From NCBI RefSeq assembly GCF_018101125.2, contig NZ_JAELVF020000001.1:3712720-3776719 (forward strand): a stretch of DNA of 64,000 bases, given 5' to 3'. Below the pieces are notes generated by a model. The model was not told the DNA's origin, did no database searches, and saw nothing but the letters and a program-made list of their open reading frames with translations. This document shows, piece by piece, positions 20,787 to 30,937 of this stretch. This DNA is from Streptomyces tardus (GTDB taxonomy: Bacteria > Actinomycetota > Actinomycetes > Streptomycetales > Streptomycetaceae). Every line of letters begins with the position of its first letter. The stretch's first letter is position 1. A program made the position numbers and the translations under genes.

Positions 20787-21605
20787 ATGAACACCACGCC
20801 GCGGTCCGCAGCCCTTCTTGCCGCCGCCGTCGCGCTCGGTCTGCTGGCCGTCGGCTGCGGCAGCGGGGCGGTCGGACCCGTCGCGGGCACGGGACCGGGG
20901 CGAGCGGCGGAGAGCGGTAGCCCCGCCGTGGGGGCGGCCGAGCGCCTGGGCGGGGACGACCTCGAACTCGCGCTGCTGGACATCGGCGACCTGCCGTCCG
21001 GCTGGGCCCCCGACACCGCGAAGGCGGCGGAGGAACGCGGTATCGGAGTGCCCGAACCGGCTGGGCGGCAGTGCAGTTCGCTCTTCGACAAGCCTGCCGA
21101 CGAGCGGGCCGAGAACCGCTTCGCGCGCACCGAGGTCGGCCCGTTCGTCGTCGCCAGGGCACACAGCTGGCGCAACGCGGAGGCGGCTCAGAAGGCGCTG
21201 GAGGAGTTTCGGGAGGCCGCCGAGGAGTGCGAGAGCTTCGAGGTGGAGGAGGGCCCGTCGCACGACCGGACCCGGGTCGGCTACACCGCCGAGCGGCTGC
21301 GGATGCCCGAACTCGGGGACGAGAGCGTCGCGTTGCGCTTCGTGCGGGAGGGGCCCGGGGACGAGGAGGCCACGGTGCTGGCCGACGTGGTGTCGGTACG
21401 GCTCGGCTCGGCCGGCGTGCACCTGGCACAGGCCGGCGTGGACGACGAGGACGCCACCGGCATCGGACCGCTGGTGCGCACGGCCGTGGACAAGCTGGGC
21501 GAGGTCGTCTCGGACGGCACCCCGGAGCCCACCGGGAGCTTCCCCGACGTCACCCGGCTCAACGGCGACCCGTATCCGGACCCGTATCCTCGTCCGCATG
21601 ACTGA
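20787..21605 (+). CDS. Secreted lipoprotein of unknown function
   Basis: A 272-aa predicted lipoprotein. The N-terminal signal is hydrophobic (AALLAAAVALGLLAVGC) with lipobox LAVGC near residue 24, so the mature protein should be anchored outside the membrane. A Gly/Ser/Pro-rich linker follows, then a roughly 190-residue globular part with DLELALLDIGDLPSGWAPD and a possible Cys pair (CSSL and CESF). I do not recognise a named domain; the pattern resembles sensor-type or PknH-like extracellular domains found in many streptomycete lipoproteins. GAGGGG precedes the ATG. Its end overlaps the next gene by eight bases. Confidence 0.75.
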   Translation: MNTTPRSAALLAAAVALGLLAVGCGSGAVGPVAGTGPGRAAESGSPAVGAAERLGGDDLELALLDIGDLPSGWAPDTAKAAEERGIGVPEPAGRQCSSLFDKPADERAENRFARTEVGPFVVARAHSWRNAEAAQKALEEFREAAEECESFEVEEGPSHDRTRVGYTAERLRMPELGDESVALRFVREGPGDEEATVLADVVSVRLGSAGVHLAQAGVDDEDATGIGPLVRTAVDKLGEVVSDGTPEPTGSFPDVTRLNGDPYPDPYPRPHD

Positions 21606-21951
21606 CGCGCAGGACCTGGACCCGGAAGACCGGAAGATCGTCACCCTGGCGCGCAGCGCCAGGGCCCGCAACTCCGTGCCGGAGGGGGCCGCGGTGCGGG
21701 ACGAGACCGGGCGTACGTACGTGGCGGGCACCGTCGCGCTAGCCTCGCTGCCGCTGAGCGCGCTCCAGACGGCGGTCGCCATGGCCGCTGCCTCCGGCGC
21801 GACCTCGCTGGAGGCAGCCGCGGTGGTCTCCGAGGCGGACGGAGTGGCGGCGACCGACCTGGCGGCCGTCGGCGAGCTGGGCGGCTCGGGTACACCGGTG
21901 CTGCTGGCCGGTCCGGACGGCGAGCTGCGCGCGCGCCTCGCCGCCGGCTGA
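21598..21951 (+). CDS. Cytidine-deaminase-like protein lacking the catalytic motifs
   Basis: A 117-aa protein whose layout resembles small cytidine deaminases: a helical N-terminus, then GRTYVAGTVALASLPLSALQ and a helix AVAMAAASGA. The zinc-binding, catalytic C/H-A-E motif expected at the SALQTAV position is absent. The downstream PCGxCR motif is also missing; the protein ends with TPVLLAGPDGELRARL. It is therefore probably not an active deaminase. It starts inside the end of the lipoprotein gene and lies upstream of era, a location conserved in streptomycetes as far as I recall. Function unknown. Confidence 0.7.
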   Translation: MTDAQDLDPEDRKIVTLARSARARNSVPEGAAVRDETGRTYVAGTVALASLPLSALQTAVAMAAASGATSLEAAAVVSEADGVAATDLAAVGELGGSGTPVLLAGPDGELRARLAAG

Positions 21952-22164
21952 TCCCCACGGCCCGACCGATCCCCACGCGGCCCGAGCGATTCCGCGCGGC
22001 CCGGCCGAATCCGCTGTGACGCCGCCCGGAACTCCCGCGACCCCGGCCCGACCTGCGGTCCGCGCGCCTGCGGCCCGCGGGTCGGCCACCGCGTGGCTCC
22101 CGGAAGCGGGCGGGAACGTCGGGCGACGGTCGGAGCGGTCCGGAACATCGGTGAGAATGAGGGC
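21952..22164. other. Intergenic region before era
   Basis: A 213-base gap with three imperfect copies of a GCGGCCCG(A/G)(C/G)CGAT unit near 21957-22015. No clear promoter boxes are visible; GAGGG at 22158-22162 is the likely ribosome site. Confidence 0.4.
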
Positions 22165-23103
22165 ATGAGCGCTCCCTCCTCCACAGCACCGCACCGCGCT
22201 GGCTTCGCCTGTTTCGTCGGCCGTCCCAACGCGGGCAAGTCGACCCTGACCAACGCACTGGTGGGGACGAAGGTCGCGATCACCTCCAACCGTCCGCAGA
22301 CGACCCGGCACACGGTGCGCGGGATCGTCCACCGACCGGAGGCCCAGCTCGTCCTGGTGGACACCCCCGGGCTGCACAAGCCCCGTACGCTCCTCGGCGA
22401 GCGGCTCAACGACGTGGTCCGCACCACCTGGGCCGAGGTGGACGTGGTCGGCTTCTGCCTGCCCGCCGACCAGAAGATCGGGCCCGGCGACCGGTTCATC
22501 GCGGCCGAGCTGGCCAAGCTGAAGAAGCGCACCCCGAAGATCGCGGTGGTCACCAAGACCGACCTCGTCGACTCCAAGGCGCTGGCCGAGCAGCTCATCG
22601 CGGTCGACAAGCTGGGCCGCGACGTCGGTGTGGACTGGGCCGAGATCGTGCCGGTGTCGGCGGTCAACGGCGAGCAGGTCCAGCTGCTCTGCGACCTCCT
22701 GGTGCCGCTGGTGCCCGAGTCTCCGCCGCTCTACCCGGACGGCGACCTCACCGACGAGCCCGAGCAGGTCATGGTCGCCGAGCTGATCCGGGAGGCCGCG
22801 TTGGAGGGCGTGCGCGACGAGCTGCCGCACTCCATCGCCGTGGTCGTCGAGGAGATGCTGCCCCGGGAGGACCGCCCCCAGGACAAGCCGCTGCTGGACA
22901 TCCACGCCTACCTCTACATCGAGCGGCCCAGCCAGAAGGGCATCGTGATCGGCCCCAAGGGCAGCCGGCTCAAGGAGGTGGGCTCGCGCTCCCGCAAGCA
23001 CATCGAGGCGCTGCTCGGCACCCCCGTCTACCTCGACCTCCACGTGAAGGTCGCCAAGGACTGGCAGCGAGACCCCAAGCAGCTGCGCCGACTGGGCTTC
23101 TGA
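22165..23103 (+). CDS. era: GTPase Era, ribosome assembly factor
   Basis: Era (312 aa) is an essential GTPase that binds the 3' end of 16S rRNA during 30S assembly. GTPase motifs: GRPNAGKST (G1), DTPGLHKP (G3) and TKTD (G4). The C-terminal KH domain is evident in IVIGPKGSRLKEVGSRSRK. ATG at 22165 is used because the conserved AGFACFVGRPNAGKST begins soon after. It lies downstream of phoH-ybeY-CorC genes, the usual bacterial association, here with two extra genes between. Confidence 0.97.
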   Translation: MSAPSSTAPHRAGFACFVGRPNAGKSTLTNALVGTKVAITSNRPQTTRHTVRGIVHRPEAQLVLVDTPGLHKPRTLLGERLNDVVRTTWAEVDVVGFCLPADQKIGPGDRFIAAELAKLKKRTPKIAVVTKTDLVDSKALAEQLIAVDKLGRDVGVDWAEIVPVSAVNGEQVQLLCDLLVPLVPESPPLYPDGDLTDEPEQVMVAELIREAALEGVRDELPHSIAVVVEEMLPREDRPQDKPLLDIHAYLYIERPSQKGIVIGPKGSRLKEVGSRSRKHIEALLGTPVYLDLHVKVAKDWQRDPKQLRRLGF

Positions 23104-23166
23104 GCGGCTCGACGCTTCCCGGACCCCCGGGCGGCTCCACGGCGTCCAGCGGCGCCCCGGGCGCGC

Positions 23167-23853
23167 TCAGCTGCGCTCGGGTGCGGCGGCGAGCAGCCGG
23201 TCGACGTCCTCGGCCGGGATGCGCAGCGCGTCGCCCACCACGGCCAGTACGGCCAACTCCGCGGCCTCGTACGGCCCGTCGGCGAGCGCGATGCACGCAC
23301 CCTCCAGCAGCAGGCCCTCCCGTCCGCCGCTCTCCAGGTGCGGTGCCAGCGGCGCCAGCACGGCGCGCAGCTCCCGCTCGCTGGTGAGACCGGTCGCGTA
23401 CGGCGCGGCCTGCCGCTCGGTGATGTGCTCCGGCTCGGCCCGGTCGGCGTCCAGAGCGGCCAGGAGGATCAGCAGCTGCTCCTCGTCGCAACTGGCGAAG
23501 CCGGTGTTCCGCAGCCAGCCGACCGCTGCGTCACGCGCTGTGCGCGAGCCCGCGCCGCCGGCGCCCAGCACCGAGAGGGCCACGGCGTGCACCGCGTCCC
23601 GCAGCAGCGACCCCAGCTGCGTGGTGGTGGGCTGCTGGAGGGCAGACGGCTCGAAGTGACTCTCGCAGGAGCTGCACACCGCCGTCGGACCGGTCGTGCC
23701 CCTGGGCAGCAGCGGCACCCGCAGCACGGTCAACCTCCGGCGTCCGGTGCGGAGTTCGTAGTTGCGATCGCCCCCGCAGGCAGGGCAGAAGAACTCGCCG
23801 TCCTCCACGGTCGTCCACGCTGTACGCACTCCCGCCACGCGCACCCTGCTCAC
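23167..23853 (-). CDS. Zinc-ribbon and TerB-domain protein
   Basis: A 228-aa protein with an N-terminal zinc ribbon (CPACGG near residue 23 and CSSC near 60) and a C-terminal helical domain of the TerB type (EEQLLILLAALDADRAEP, then EGACIALADGPYEAAEL). TerB domains are named for tellurite resistance but occur in many proteins of unknown role, so resistance should not be assumed. The start GTG at 23853 is supported by a perfect GGAGGTG six bases upstream. It stands between era and leuA, converging on era. Confidence 0.75.
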   Translation of the reverse strand: MSRVRVAGVRTAWTTVEDGEFFCPACGGDRNYELRTGRRRLTVLRVPLLPRGTTGPTAVCSSCESHFEPSALQQPTTTQLGSLLRDAVHAVALSVLGAGGAGSRTARDAAVGWLRNTGFASCDEEQLLILLAALDADRAEPEHITERQAAPYATGLTSERELRAVLAPLAPHLESGGREGLLLEGACIALADGPYEAAELAVLAVVGDALRIPAEDVDRLLAAAPERS

Positions 23854-24034
23854 GCCCGCACCTCCGTAATGCCCGGCACCATTGCCGACGTGATGTTAAC
23901 CACAGACGTGAGATCACGTCAGCACCGTGGGCGGACAAATGCGGTGGCCCCGCCCGTCGTTGACGACGGAGCGGGGCCACCGCATCGGCTGTGAGCTGCG
24001 ACGTTGTCATTCAGCCCGGCTCGGCGCGTTCACC

Positions 24035-25938
<1,904 letters not shown>

Positions 25939-26058
25939 GATGTCCGCAGAGTAGCCCAGCGGCCGGTGGGACGCGGCGTACGTATCAGTATGCGAGACCG
26001 TGGAATTTCTGCCGCTCGAGGGACGGGTCGCCCGTCGAGCGGAGGGAAGGAGGGCGGT

Positions 26059-26337
26059 ATGCGTATCTCAGTCAGGCGGACCGGCGGCTTCGGCGGAATC
26101 GCACGCCGTGCGGAGCTGGAGACCGCGGAGGGCGAGTTCGCCGCGCTGGTCCGCACCGCGCTCGCCGAGGGCCGGGCGGAGCGCCCGATCGGGGTGCCGG
26201 ACGGCTTCCACTACGAGATCGAGGCCGAGGGCACCGCCCGCCACTGCGCCGATCCCCGGCTCACCGACGCCCAGCAGACCGTCGTCGCCAGAGTGCTCAA
26301 GGAGGGCAGACAGCTTCCCGTGGACCGACGGCCGTAG
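26059..26337 (+). CDS. Emfourin-type protease inhibitor family protein
   Basis: A 92-aa protein resembling the emfourin family of protealysin (M4 peptidase) inhibitors: MRISVRRTGGFGGIARRAEL at the start, then a helix with FAALVRTALAEG and the strand FHYEIEAEG. It has no signal peptide and is presumably cytoplasmic. AGGAGGG lies five bases before the ATG at 26059; an ATG at 25990 would add 23 residues but has no such site. Emfourin genes normally lie beside an M4 metalloprotease gene. None is present here, so the inhibitor appears orphaned. It diverges from leuA. Confidence 0.72.
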   Translation: MRISVRRTGGFGGIARRAELETAEGEFAALVRTALAEGRAERPIGVPDGFHYEIEAEGTARHCADPRLTDAQQTVVARVLKEGRQLPVDRRP

Positions 26338-26380
26338 GGGCTCGCCGAGGGGCCGGGCAGCGACACGGGACAATGGCGGC

Positions 26381-27130
26381 ATGAGCCTGTACCGCGACGA
26401 CGGCATCGTGCTGCGCACCCAGAAGCTGGGCGAGGCCGACCGCATCATCACGCTGCTCACCCGCGGTCACGGCCGGGTGCGTGCGGTGGCGCGCGGGGTG
26501 AGGCGCACGAAGTCGAAGTTCGGCGCACGGCTGGAGCCGTTCTCCCACGTGGACGTGCAGTTCTTCGCGCGGGGCAGCGAACTCGTCGGCCGCGGGCTGC
26601 CGTTGTGCACCCAGACCGAGACCATCGCGCCGTACGGCCGCGGCATCGTGAGCGACTACGCGCGGTACACGGCCGGTACGGCGATGCTGGAGACCGCGGA
26701 GCGCTTCACCGACCAGGAGGGCGAGCCGAACGTCCAGCAGTACCTGCTGCTGGTCGGCGGACTGCGCACGCTCGCCGCCGGCGAGCACGCCCCCGGGCTG
26801 GTGCTGGACGCCTTCCTGCTGCGCTCGTTGGCCGTCGGCGGCTACGCGCCCAGCTTCGACGCCTGCGCCCGCTGTGGGATGCCCGGGCCCAACCGGTTCT
26901 TCTCGGTGGCCGCGGGCGGTGTGGTGTGCGCCCAGTGCCGGGTGCCGGGCAGCGTCGTCCCCTCCGCCGAGGCGGTGCGGCTGCTGGGCGCCCTGCTGAC
27001 GGGTGACTGGCCCGCCGCCGACGCCGCCGAGCCCAGACATGTGCGCGAGGGCAGCGGGCTGGTCTCGGCCTATCTCCACTGGCATCTGGAGCGGGGGCTG
27101 CGCTCCCTGCGGTACGTCGAGAAGGGCTGA
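26381..27130 (+). CDS. recO: DNA repair protein RecO
   Basis: RecO (249 aa) works with RecF and RecR in loading RecA at gaps. The N-terminal OB-fold begins [20 protein letters not shown]. The central helical domain follows, and the zinc-finger Cys pairs CARCG and CAQC lie near residues 165 and 185. The length is typical. ATG at 26381 matches the conserved family start; the open frame upstream overlaps the emfourin gene. It is followed, after a perfect 26-base palindrome, by uppS, an association common in actinobacteria. Confidence 0.95.
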   Translation: MSLYRDDGIVLRTQKLGEADRIITLLTRGHGRVRAVARGVRRTKSKFGARLEPFSHVDVQFFARGSELVGRGLPLCTQTETIAPYGRGIVSDYARYTAGTAMLETAERFTDQEGEPNVQQYLLLVGGLRTLAAGEHAPGLVLDAFLLRSLAVGGYAPSFDACARCGMPGPNRFFSVAAGGVVCAQCRVPGSVVPSAEAVRLLGALLTGDWPAADAAEPRHVREGSGLVSAYLHWHLERGLRSLRYVEKG

Positions 27131-27160
27131 CCGGTTAGTCTCGGCTTCTCCCTCACACCG

Positions 27161-27186
27161 CACCGCACGGCAGCTGCCGTGCGGTG
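27161..27186. promoter_or_regulatory. Perfect 26-bp palindrome between recO and uppS
   Basis: Bases 27161-27186 read the same on both strands (arms CACCGCACGGCAG and its complement, no spacer). It lies 30 bases after recO and 33 bases before the chosen uppS start. It could be a recO terminator, an operator or a translation-control hairpin. Without a loop it is unusual for a terminator. Confidence 0.6.
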
Positions 27187-27218
27187 TCCCGCCTCACTCA
27201 ATGGAGTTGATGAACCGC

Positions 27219-28055
27219 ATGGCCCGTCGCGGAACCACCGCCTCGAAAGGCGCGACGGACGGTTACGTCGTCCCCGAACCGCACCCCTCGGGTGCCCGTC
27301 CGCCCGAGCTGCCCGCCGAGCTGGTGCCGGACCATGTGGCGATCGTGATGGACGGCAACGGCCGTTGGGCCAAGGAACGCGGGCTGCCTCGCACCGAGGG
27401 CCACAAGATGGGCGAGGCGGTCGTCCTCGACGTCCTCAAGGGCTGCCTGGAGCTGGGCGTCAAGAACCTCTCGCTCTACGCCTTCTCCACCGAGAACTGG
27501 AAGCGCTCGCCGGACGAGGTGCGCTTCCTGATGAACTTCAACCGGGACGTCATCCGCCGCCGCCGCGACGAGATGGACGCGATGGGCGTCCGCATCCGCT
27601 GGGTCGGCCGGATGCCCAGGCTCTGGAAGTCCGTGGTCAAGGAGCTCCAGGTGGCGCAGGAGCAGACCAAGCACAACACCGGGACGACGCTGTACTTCTG
27701 CGTCAACTACGGCGGTCGCGCGGAGATCGCCGACGCCGCCGCGGCGCTCGCCGCCGATGTGCGCGCGGGGCGCCTCAACCCGGACAAGGTCGACGAGAAG
27801 ACCTTCGCGCGCTACCTCTACTACCCGGACATGCCGGACGTCGACCTCTTCGTGCGGCCCTCCGGCGAGCGGCGGACCTCCAACTACCTGCTCTGGCAGA
27901 CCGCTTACGCCGAGATGGTCTTCCAGGACGTGCTCTGGCCGGACTTCGACCGACGCGATCTGTGGCGCGCGTGCGTGGAGTACGCCTCGCGCGACCGCCG
28001 CTTCGGCGGTGCGGTGCCGAACGAGGTGGCCCAGTCGGTGCAGCCCCGGGGCTGA
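27219..28055 (+). CDS. uppS: Isoprenyl transferase (undecaprenyl diphosphate synthase type)
   Basis: A cis-prenyltransferase (278 aa) that makes the long-chain polyprenyl diphosphate carrier for cell-wall synthesis. The catalytic [19 protein letters not shown] holds the Asp and the substrate-binding residues. [26 protein letters not shown] and DRRDLWRA follow in family order. Three in-frame ATGs at 27201, 27210 and 27219 are possible. The last is preferred because streptomycete homologues begin MAxRG, but the GGAG site at 27203 is then 12 bases away, so 27210 remains plausible. Two strong terminators follow. Confidence 0.93.
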   Translation: MARRGTTASKGATDGYVVPEPHPSGARPPELPAELVPDHVAIVMDGNGRWAKERGLPRTEGHKMGEAVVLDVLKGCLELGVKNLSLYAFSTENWKRSPDEVRFLMNFNRDVIRRRRDEMDAMGVRIRWVGRMPRLWKSVVKELQVAQEQTKHNTGTTLYFCVNYGGRAEIADAAAALAADVRAGRLNPDKVDEKTFARYLYYPDMPDVDLFVRPSGERRTSNYLLWQTAYAEMVFQDVLWPDFDRRDLWRACVEYASRDRRFGGAVPNEVAQSVQPRG

Positions 28056-28143
28056 GCGGCTGAGCCGAGCCCAGGGGCCCGTACGCCCCGTCGAGAAGGC
28101 GTACGCCCCGACCGGGCGGCGGTCGGCCCGGAGGTCGGTCCGG

Positions 28144-28181
28144 CCCGGAAGGCGCCCCCGGCCCGGGAGGCGCCCCCGGCC
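28144..28181. repeat. Short direct repeat in uppS-glyS gap
   Basis: Two tandem copies of AGGCGCCCCCGGCCCGG(G/A) lie downstream of uppS, preceded by a partial related unit. No function is evident. Confidence 0.55.
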
Positions 28182-28205
28182 CGGACGTCGTCCTTGCGCC
28201 GGGGC

Positions 28206-28262
28206 ACGGCGAAGGGGCCGGTGCGGACCCGAACTCGCGGTCCGCACCGGCCCCTTCGCCGT
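28206..28262. terminator. Bidirectional terminator, uppS / glyS
   Basis: A perfect 24-base-pair stem (28206-28229 with 28239-28262) has a 9-base loop. It lies between the convergent genes uppS and glyS. Confidence 0.85.
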
Positions 28263-28264
28263 TG

Positions 28265-28302
28265 CGGCCGTCCGGGTCGCTCTCGAACGACCCGGACGGC
28301 CG
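28265..28302. terminator. Second terminator next to glyS stop
   Basis: A perfect 15-base-pair stem (28265-28279 with 28288-28302) with an 8-base loop abuts the previous hairpin and lies four bases from the glyS stop. The tandem pair should make termination very efficient in both directions. Confidence 0.8.
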
Positions 28303-28306
28303 GTGC

Positions 28307-29689
28307 TCAGCAGCCGATCAGACGACCGGCCAGGTAGCCCTCGATCTGGTCGAGCGAGACGCGCTCCTGCTTCATGGTGTCGCGCTCGCGCACGGTGACC
28401 GCGTTGTCGTCCAGGGTGTCGAAGTCGACGGTCACGCAGAACGGCGTGCCGATCTCGTCCTGGCGGCGGTAGCGGCGGCCGATCGCGCCGGCGTCGTCGA
28501 AGTCGACGTTCCAGTGCCGGCGCAGGGCCTGGGCCAGACCGCGTGCCTTCGGCGACAGCCGCTCGTTGCGGGAGAGCGGCAGTACGGCGACCTTCACCGG
28601 GGAGAGCCGCGGGTCGAGGCGAAGCACGTTGCGCTTCTCCAGCTTGCCCTTGGCGTTCGGCGCCTCGTCCTCGATGTAGGCGTCCAGCAGGAACGCCAGC
28701 ATCGCGCGCCCCAGACCGGCCGCCGGCTCGATGACGTACGGGGTCCAGCGTTCGCCGGCCTCCTGGTCGAGGTAGGCCAGGTCGTGGCCGGACGCCTTGG
28801 AGTGCGAGGTGAGGTCGTAGTCCGTGCGGTTGGCGACGCCCTCCAGCTCGCCCCACTCGCTGCCGCCGAAGCTGAAGCGGTACTCGATGTCGGTGGTGCG
28901 CTTGGAGTAGTGGGAGAGCTTCTCCTTGGGGTGCTCGTACCAGCGGATGTTCGCCTCCTGGATACCGAGGTCGCGGTACCAGTTCCAGCGCTGCTCCATC
29001 CAGTACTCGTGCCACTGCTCGTCCTCGCCCGGCTTGACGAAGAACTCCATCTCCATCTGCTCGAACTCCCGGGTCCGGAAGATGAAGTTGCCCGGAGTGA
29101 TCTCGTTCCGGAAGGACTTGCCCATCTGGGCGATGCCGAACGGCGGCTTCTTGCGCGAAGTCTGCTGCACCTGGGCGAAGTTGGTGAAGATGCCCTGGGC
29201 GGTCTCGGGACGCAGGTAGGCGACGGCGCCGGAGTCCTGGGTCGGGCCGAGGTGCGTGGACAGCAGGCCGGAGAACTGCTTGGGCTCGGTGAACGTGCCC
29301 TTGTTGCCGCAGTGCGGGCAGTTGATCTCGGTCAGGCCGTTCTCCGGGAGACGGCCGTGCTTGGCCTCGTACGCCTCCTCCAGGTGGTCCGCGCGGAACC
29401 GCTTGTGGCAGGAAGTGCACTCGGTGAGCGGATCGGTGAACGTGGCGACGTGCCCGGATGCCTGCCAGACCTCTGACGCCAGGATCACCGAGGAGTCGAT
29501 GCCGACCACGTCCTCGCGGGAGGTGACCATCGAGCGCCACCACTGGCGCTTGATGTTCTCCTTCAGCTCCACCCCCAGCGGACCGTAGTCCCAGGCGGCG
29601 CGCTGGCCGCCGTAGATCTCACTGCAGGGGTAGACGAAGCCACGGCGCTTGCTGAGGCTGACGATGGTGTCGATCTTGTCGGCGGCCAC
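28307..29689 (-). CDS. glyS: Glycine-tRNA ligase (single-chain dimeric type)
   Basis: A class II aminoacyl-tRNA synthetase (460 aa) charging tRNA-Gly. It is the single-polypeptide type (GlyQS-like), not the alpha2-beta2 form. Class II motif 1 lies around [21 protein letters not shown]. Motif 2 is [20 protein letters not shown]. Motif 3 is near [15 protein letters not shown] zinc-binding pair occurs in CTSCHKRF and CPHCGNKG. The anticodon-binding domain is C-terminal. The start is GTG at 29689. It diverges from znuA. No T-box is visible upstream. Confidence 0.96.
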   Translation of the reverse strand: MAADKIDTIVSLSKRRGFVYPCSEIYGGQRAAWDYGPLGVELKENIKRQWWRSMVTSREDVVGIDSSVILASEVWQASGHVATFTDPLTECTSCHKRFRADHLEEAYEAKHGRLPENGLTEINCPHCGNKGTFTEPKQFSGLLSTHLGPTQDSGAVAYLRPETAQGIFTNFAQVQQTSRKKPPFGIAQMGKSFRNEITPGNFIFRTREFEQMEMEFFVKPGEDEQWHEYWMEQRWNWYRDLGIQEANIRWYEHPKEKLSHYSKRTTDIEYRFSFGGSEWGELEGVANRTDYDLTSHSKASGHDLAYLDQEAGERWTPYVIEPAAGLGRAMLAFLLDAYIEDEAPNAKGKLEKRNVLRLDPRLSPVKVAVLPLSRNERLSPKARGLAQALRRHWNVDFDDAGAIGRRYRRQDEIGTPFCVTVDFDTLDDNAVTVRERDTMKQERVSLDQIEGYLAGRLIGC

Positions 29690-29722
29690 GGTGCTCTCTT
29701 CAGTACGACGACGGAATACTCC

Positions 29723-29753
29723 AGATTACCGGCGTGTGAGGGGCGTGGACCAA
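29723..29753 (-). promoter_or_regulatory. Candidate glyS promoter
   Basis: On the minus strand TTGGTC (29748-29753) and TAATCT (29723-29728) are separated by 19 bases and lie about 35 bases before the GTG start. Confidence 0.4.
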
Positions 29754-29801
29754 ATCGGTTCCGGGGGCGGTCCGTCGGGAAGGGGGGCCCGACCGGCAAA
29801 G

Positions 29802-29831
29802 TTGACAACCGTTTCCATTTGCGCTGAAAAT
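29802..29831 (+). promoter_or_regulatory. Candidate znuA promoter giving a leaderless mRNA
   Basis: A perfect -35 box TTGACA (29802-29807) and GAAAAT (29826-29831) are 18 bases apart. Transcription would begin near 29838, at or next to the ATG at 29839, so the message would have little or no leader. No ribosome site precedes the ATG, which agrees. Confidence 0.5.
29803..29817. promoter_or_regulatory. Zur box candidate 1
   Basis: TGACAACCGTTTCCA is a 15-base imperfect palindrome of the Zur type (compare TGAnAATnATTnTCA). It overlaps the -35 box of znuA. Confidence 0.55.
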
Positions 29832-29839
29832 GACTGTCA
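29825..29839. promoter_or_regulatory. Zur box candidate 2
   Basis: TGAAAATGACTGTCA is a good match to actinobacterial Zur operators and covers the -10 box and the predicted transcription start. Repression by zinc-loaded Zur, encoded at the end of the same operon, is expected. Confidence 0.72.
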
Positions 29840-30894
29840 TGAACGCTCGCCGCCGCCCTCTCATATCCGCCACGGTCGCCGGAGCAACGGCTCTCGGCGT
29901 CCTCTCCCTGACCGCTTGCGGGGAGGGAGGCAGCGGTACGACCGAGGATGGCAGGATGAGCGTGGTCGCCTCCTTCTATCCGATGCAGTTCCTCGCCGAG
30001 CGCATAGGCGGGGACCATGTCTCCGTCGAGACACTCACCGAGCCCGGCGTCGAGCCGCACGACCTGGAGCTGAACGCCAAGCAGACGGGCCGGTTGAGCG
30101 AGGCCGGCATGATCGTCTACCTCAAGGGGCTCCAGCCCGCCGTCGACGAGGCGATAGACCAGTCCGGCGCGGAGCACGTCGTCGAGGCGACCGAGCACAC
30201 CAAGCTCTCCGAGTCCGGCGACGACCACGACCACGGCGGCGATCACGGCGATCACGACGATCACGGCGATCACGGCGATCACGGCGATCACGACGATCAC
30301 GACGATCACGACGATCACGACCCCGGCGACGAGGAGCACGACGGGGGCGGCCACGAGGGCCACGACCACGGCCCGCTCGACCCGCACGTCTGGCTCGACC
30401 CGGTGAAGTACGCAGAGGTGGCCGAGGGCGTCGGCAAGGCCATGGCCGAGGCCGACCCGGACAACTCCGACGACTACGCCGACAACACCAGTGCGCTCGC
30501 GAAGGAACTCCGCACTCTGGACAAGGAGTTCAGCGACGGTCTGAAGAAGACCAGGACCAGCACCTTCGTCACGACCCACTCCGCCTTCGGCTACCTCGCC
30601 GACCGCTACGGGCTGGACGAGGAGTCCGTCGCGGGCCTGGACCCCGAGTCGGAGCCGAGCCCGGCCCGGATGAAGGAGCTGCACGGCATCGTGCGCGAGG
30701 AGAAGGTCAACACCGTCTTCTTCGAGCAGATCGCCAGCGACCGGACGGTCAAATCGCTCGCCGGCGACCTGAAGCTGAAGACGGACGTCCTCGACCCCGT
30801 CGAGGGGATCACCAAGGAGTCCAGGGGAAAGAACTACCTGGAGGTCATGCGCGCCAACCTCGCCGCGCTGCAGAAGGCGCTCGGCGCCGAATGA
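29839..30894 (+). CDS. znuA: Zinc ABC transporter substrate-binding lipoprotein
   Basis: ZnuA-type binding protein (351 aa) that captures zinc outside the membrane. It has a lipoprotein signal with lipobox LTAC near residue 28. The metal-binding cluster A-I fold shows SFYPMQFLAERIGGDHV, the His ligand in VEPHDLEL, the His in PHVWLDP and the Asp/Glu near the C-terminus (FFEQIASD). Between them lies a long His/Asp-rich loop built from GDH and DDH triplets (about residues 131-175), typical of zinc-specific members. ATG at 29839 is preferred to 29830, which would lie inside the promoter. It is the first gene of znuA-C-B-zur. Confidence 0.93.
   Translation: MNARRRPLISATVAGATALGVLSLTACGEGGSGTTEDGRMSVVASFYPMQFLAERIGGDHVSVETLTEPGVEPHDLELNAKQTGRLSEAGMIVYLKGLQPAVDEAIDQSGAEHVVEATEHTKLSESGDDHDHGGDHGDHDDHGDHGDHGDHDDHDDHDDHDPGDEEHDGGGHEGHDHGPLDPHVWLDPVKYAEVAEGVGKAMAEADPDNSDDYADNTSALAKELRTLDKEFSDGLKKTRTSTFVTTHSAFGYLADRYGLDEESVAGLDPESEPSPARMKELHGIVREEKVNTVFFEQIASDRTVKSLAGDLKLKTDVLDPVEGITKESRGKNYLEVMRANLAALQKALGAE
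30241..30321 (+). repeat. Nine tandem 9-bp units encoding the His/Asp loop of ZnuA
   Basis: Nine in-frame copies of GATCAC(G)(G/A)C encode the D-H-(G/D) triplets of the zinc-capturing loop. Such a tract can gain or lose triplets by slippage without a frameshift, so strains may differ in loop length. Confidence 0.9.
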
Positions 30895-30937
30895 GCCGGC
30901 TCCCGAAGAGCCGCGAGACCCCGACAAGGAGGCAGCG

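Noticed and set aside
18630..22667. Minus-strand frame of more than 1,300 codons over phoH-era
   Set aside because: It overlaps several certain genes and is rich in Arg/Pro/Gly in the manner of high-GC shadow frames.
23167..23853. Tellurite resistance gene
   Set aside because: Only a TerB-type domain is present, without the rest of a ter operon, so no resistance role is claimed.
29690..29801. T-box leader for glyS
   Set aside because: The leader is only about 30-60 bases long and lacks the conserved T-box sequence and specifier stem.
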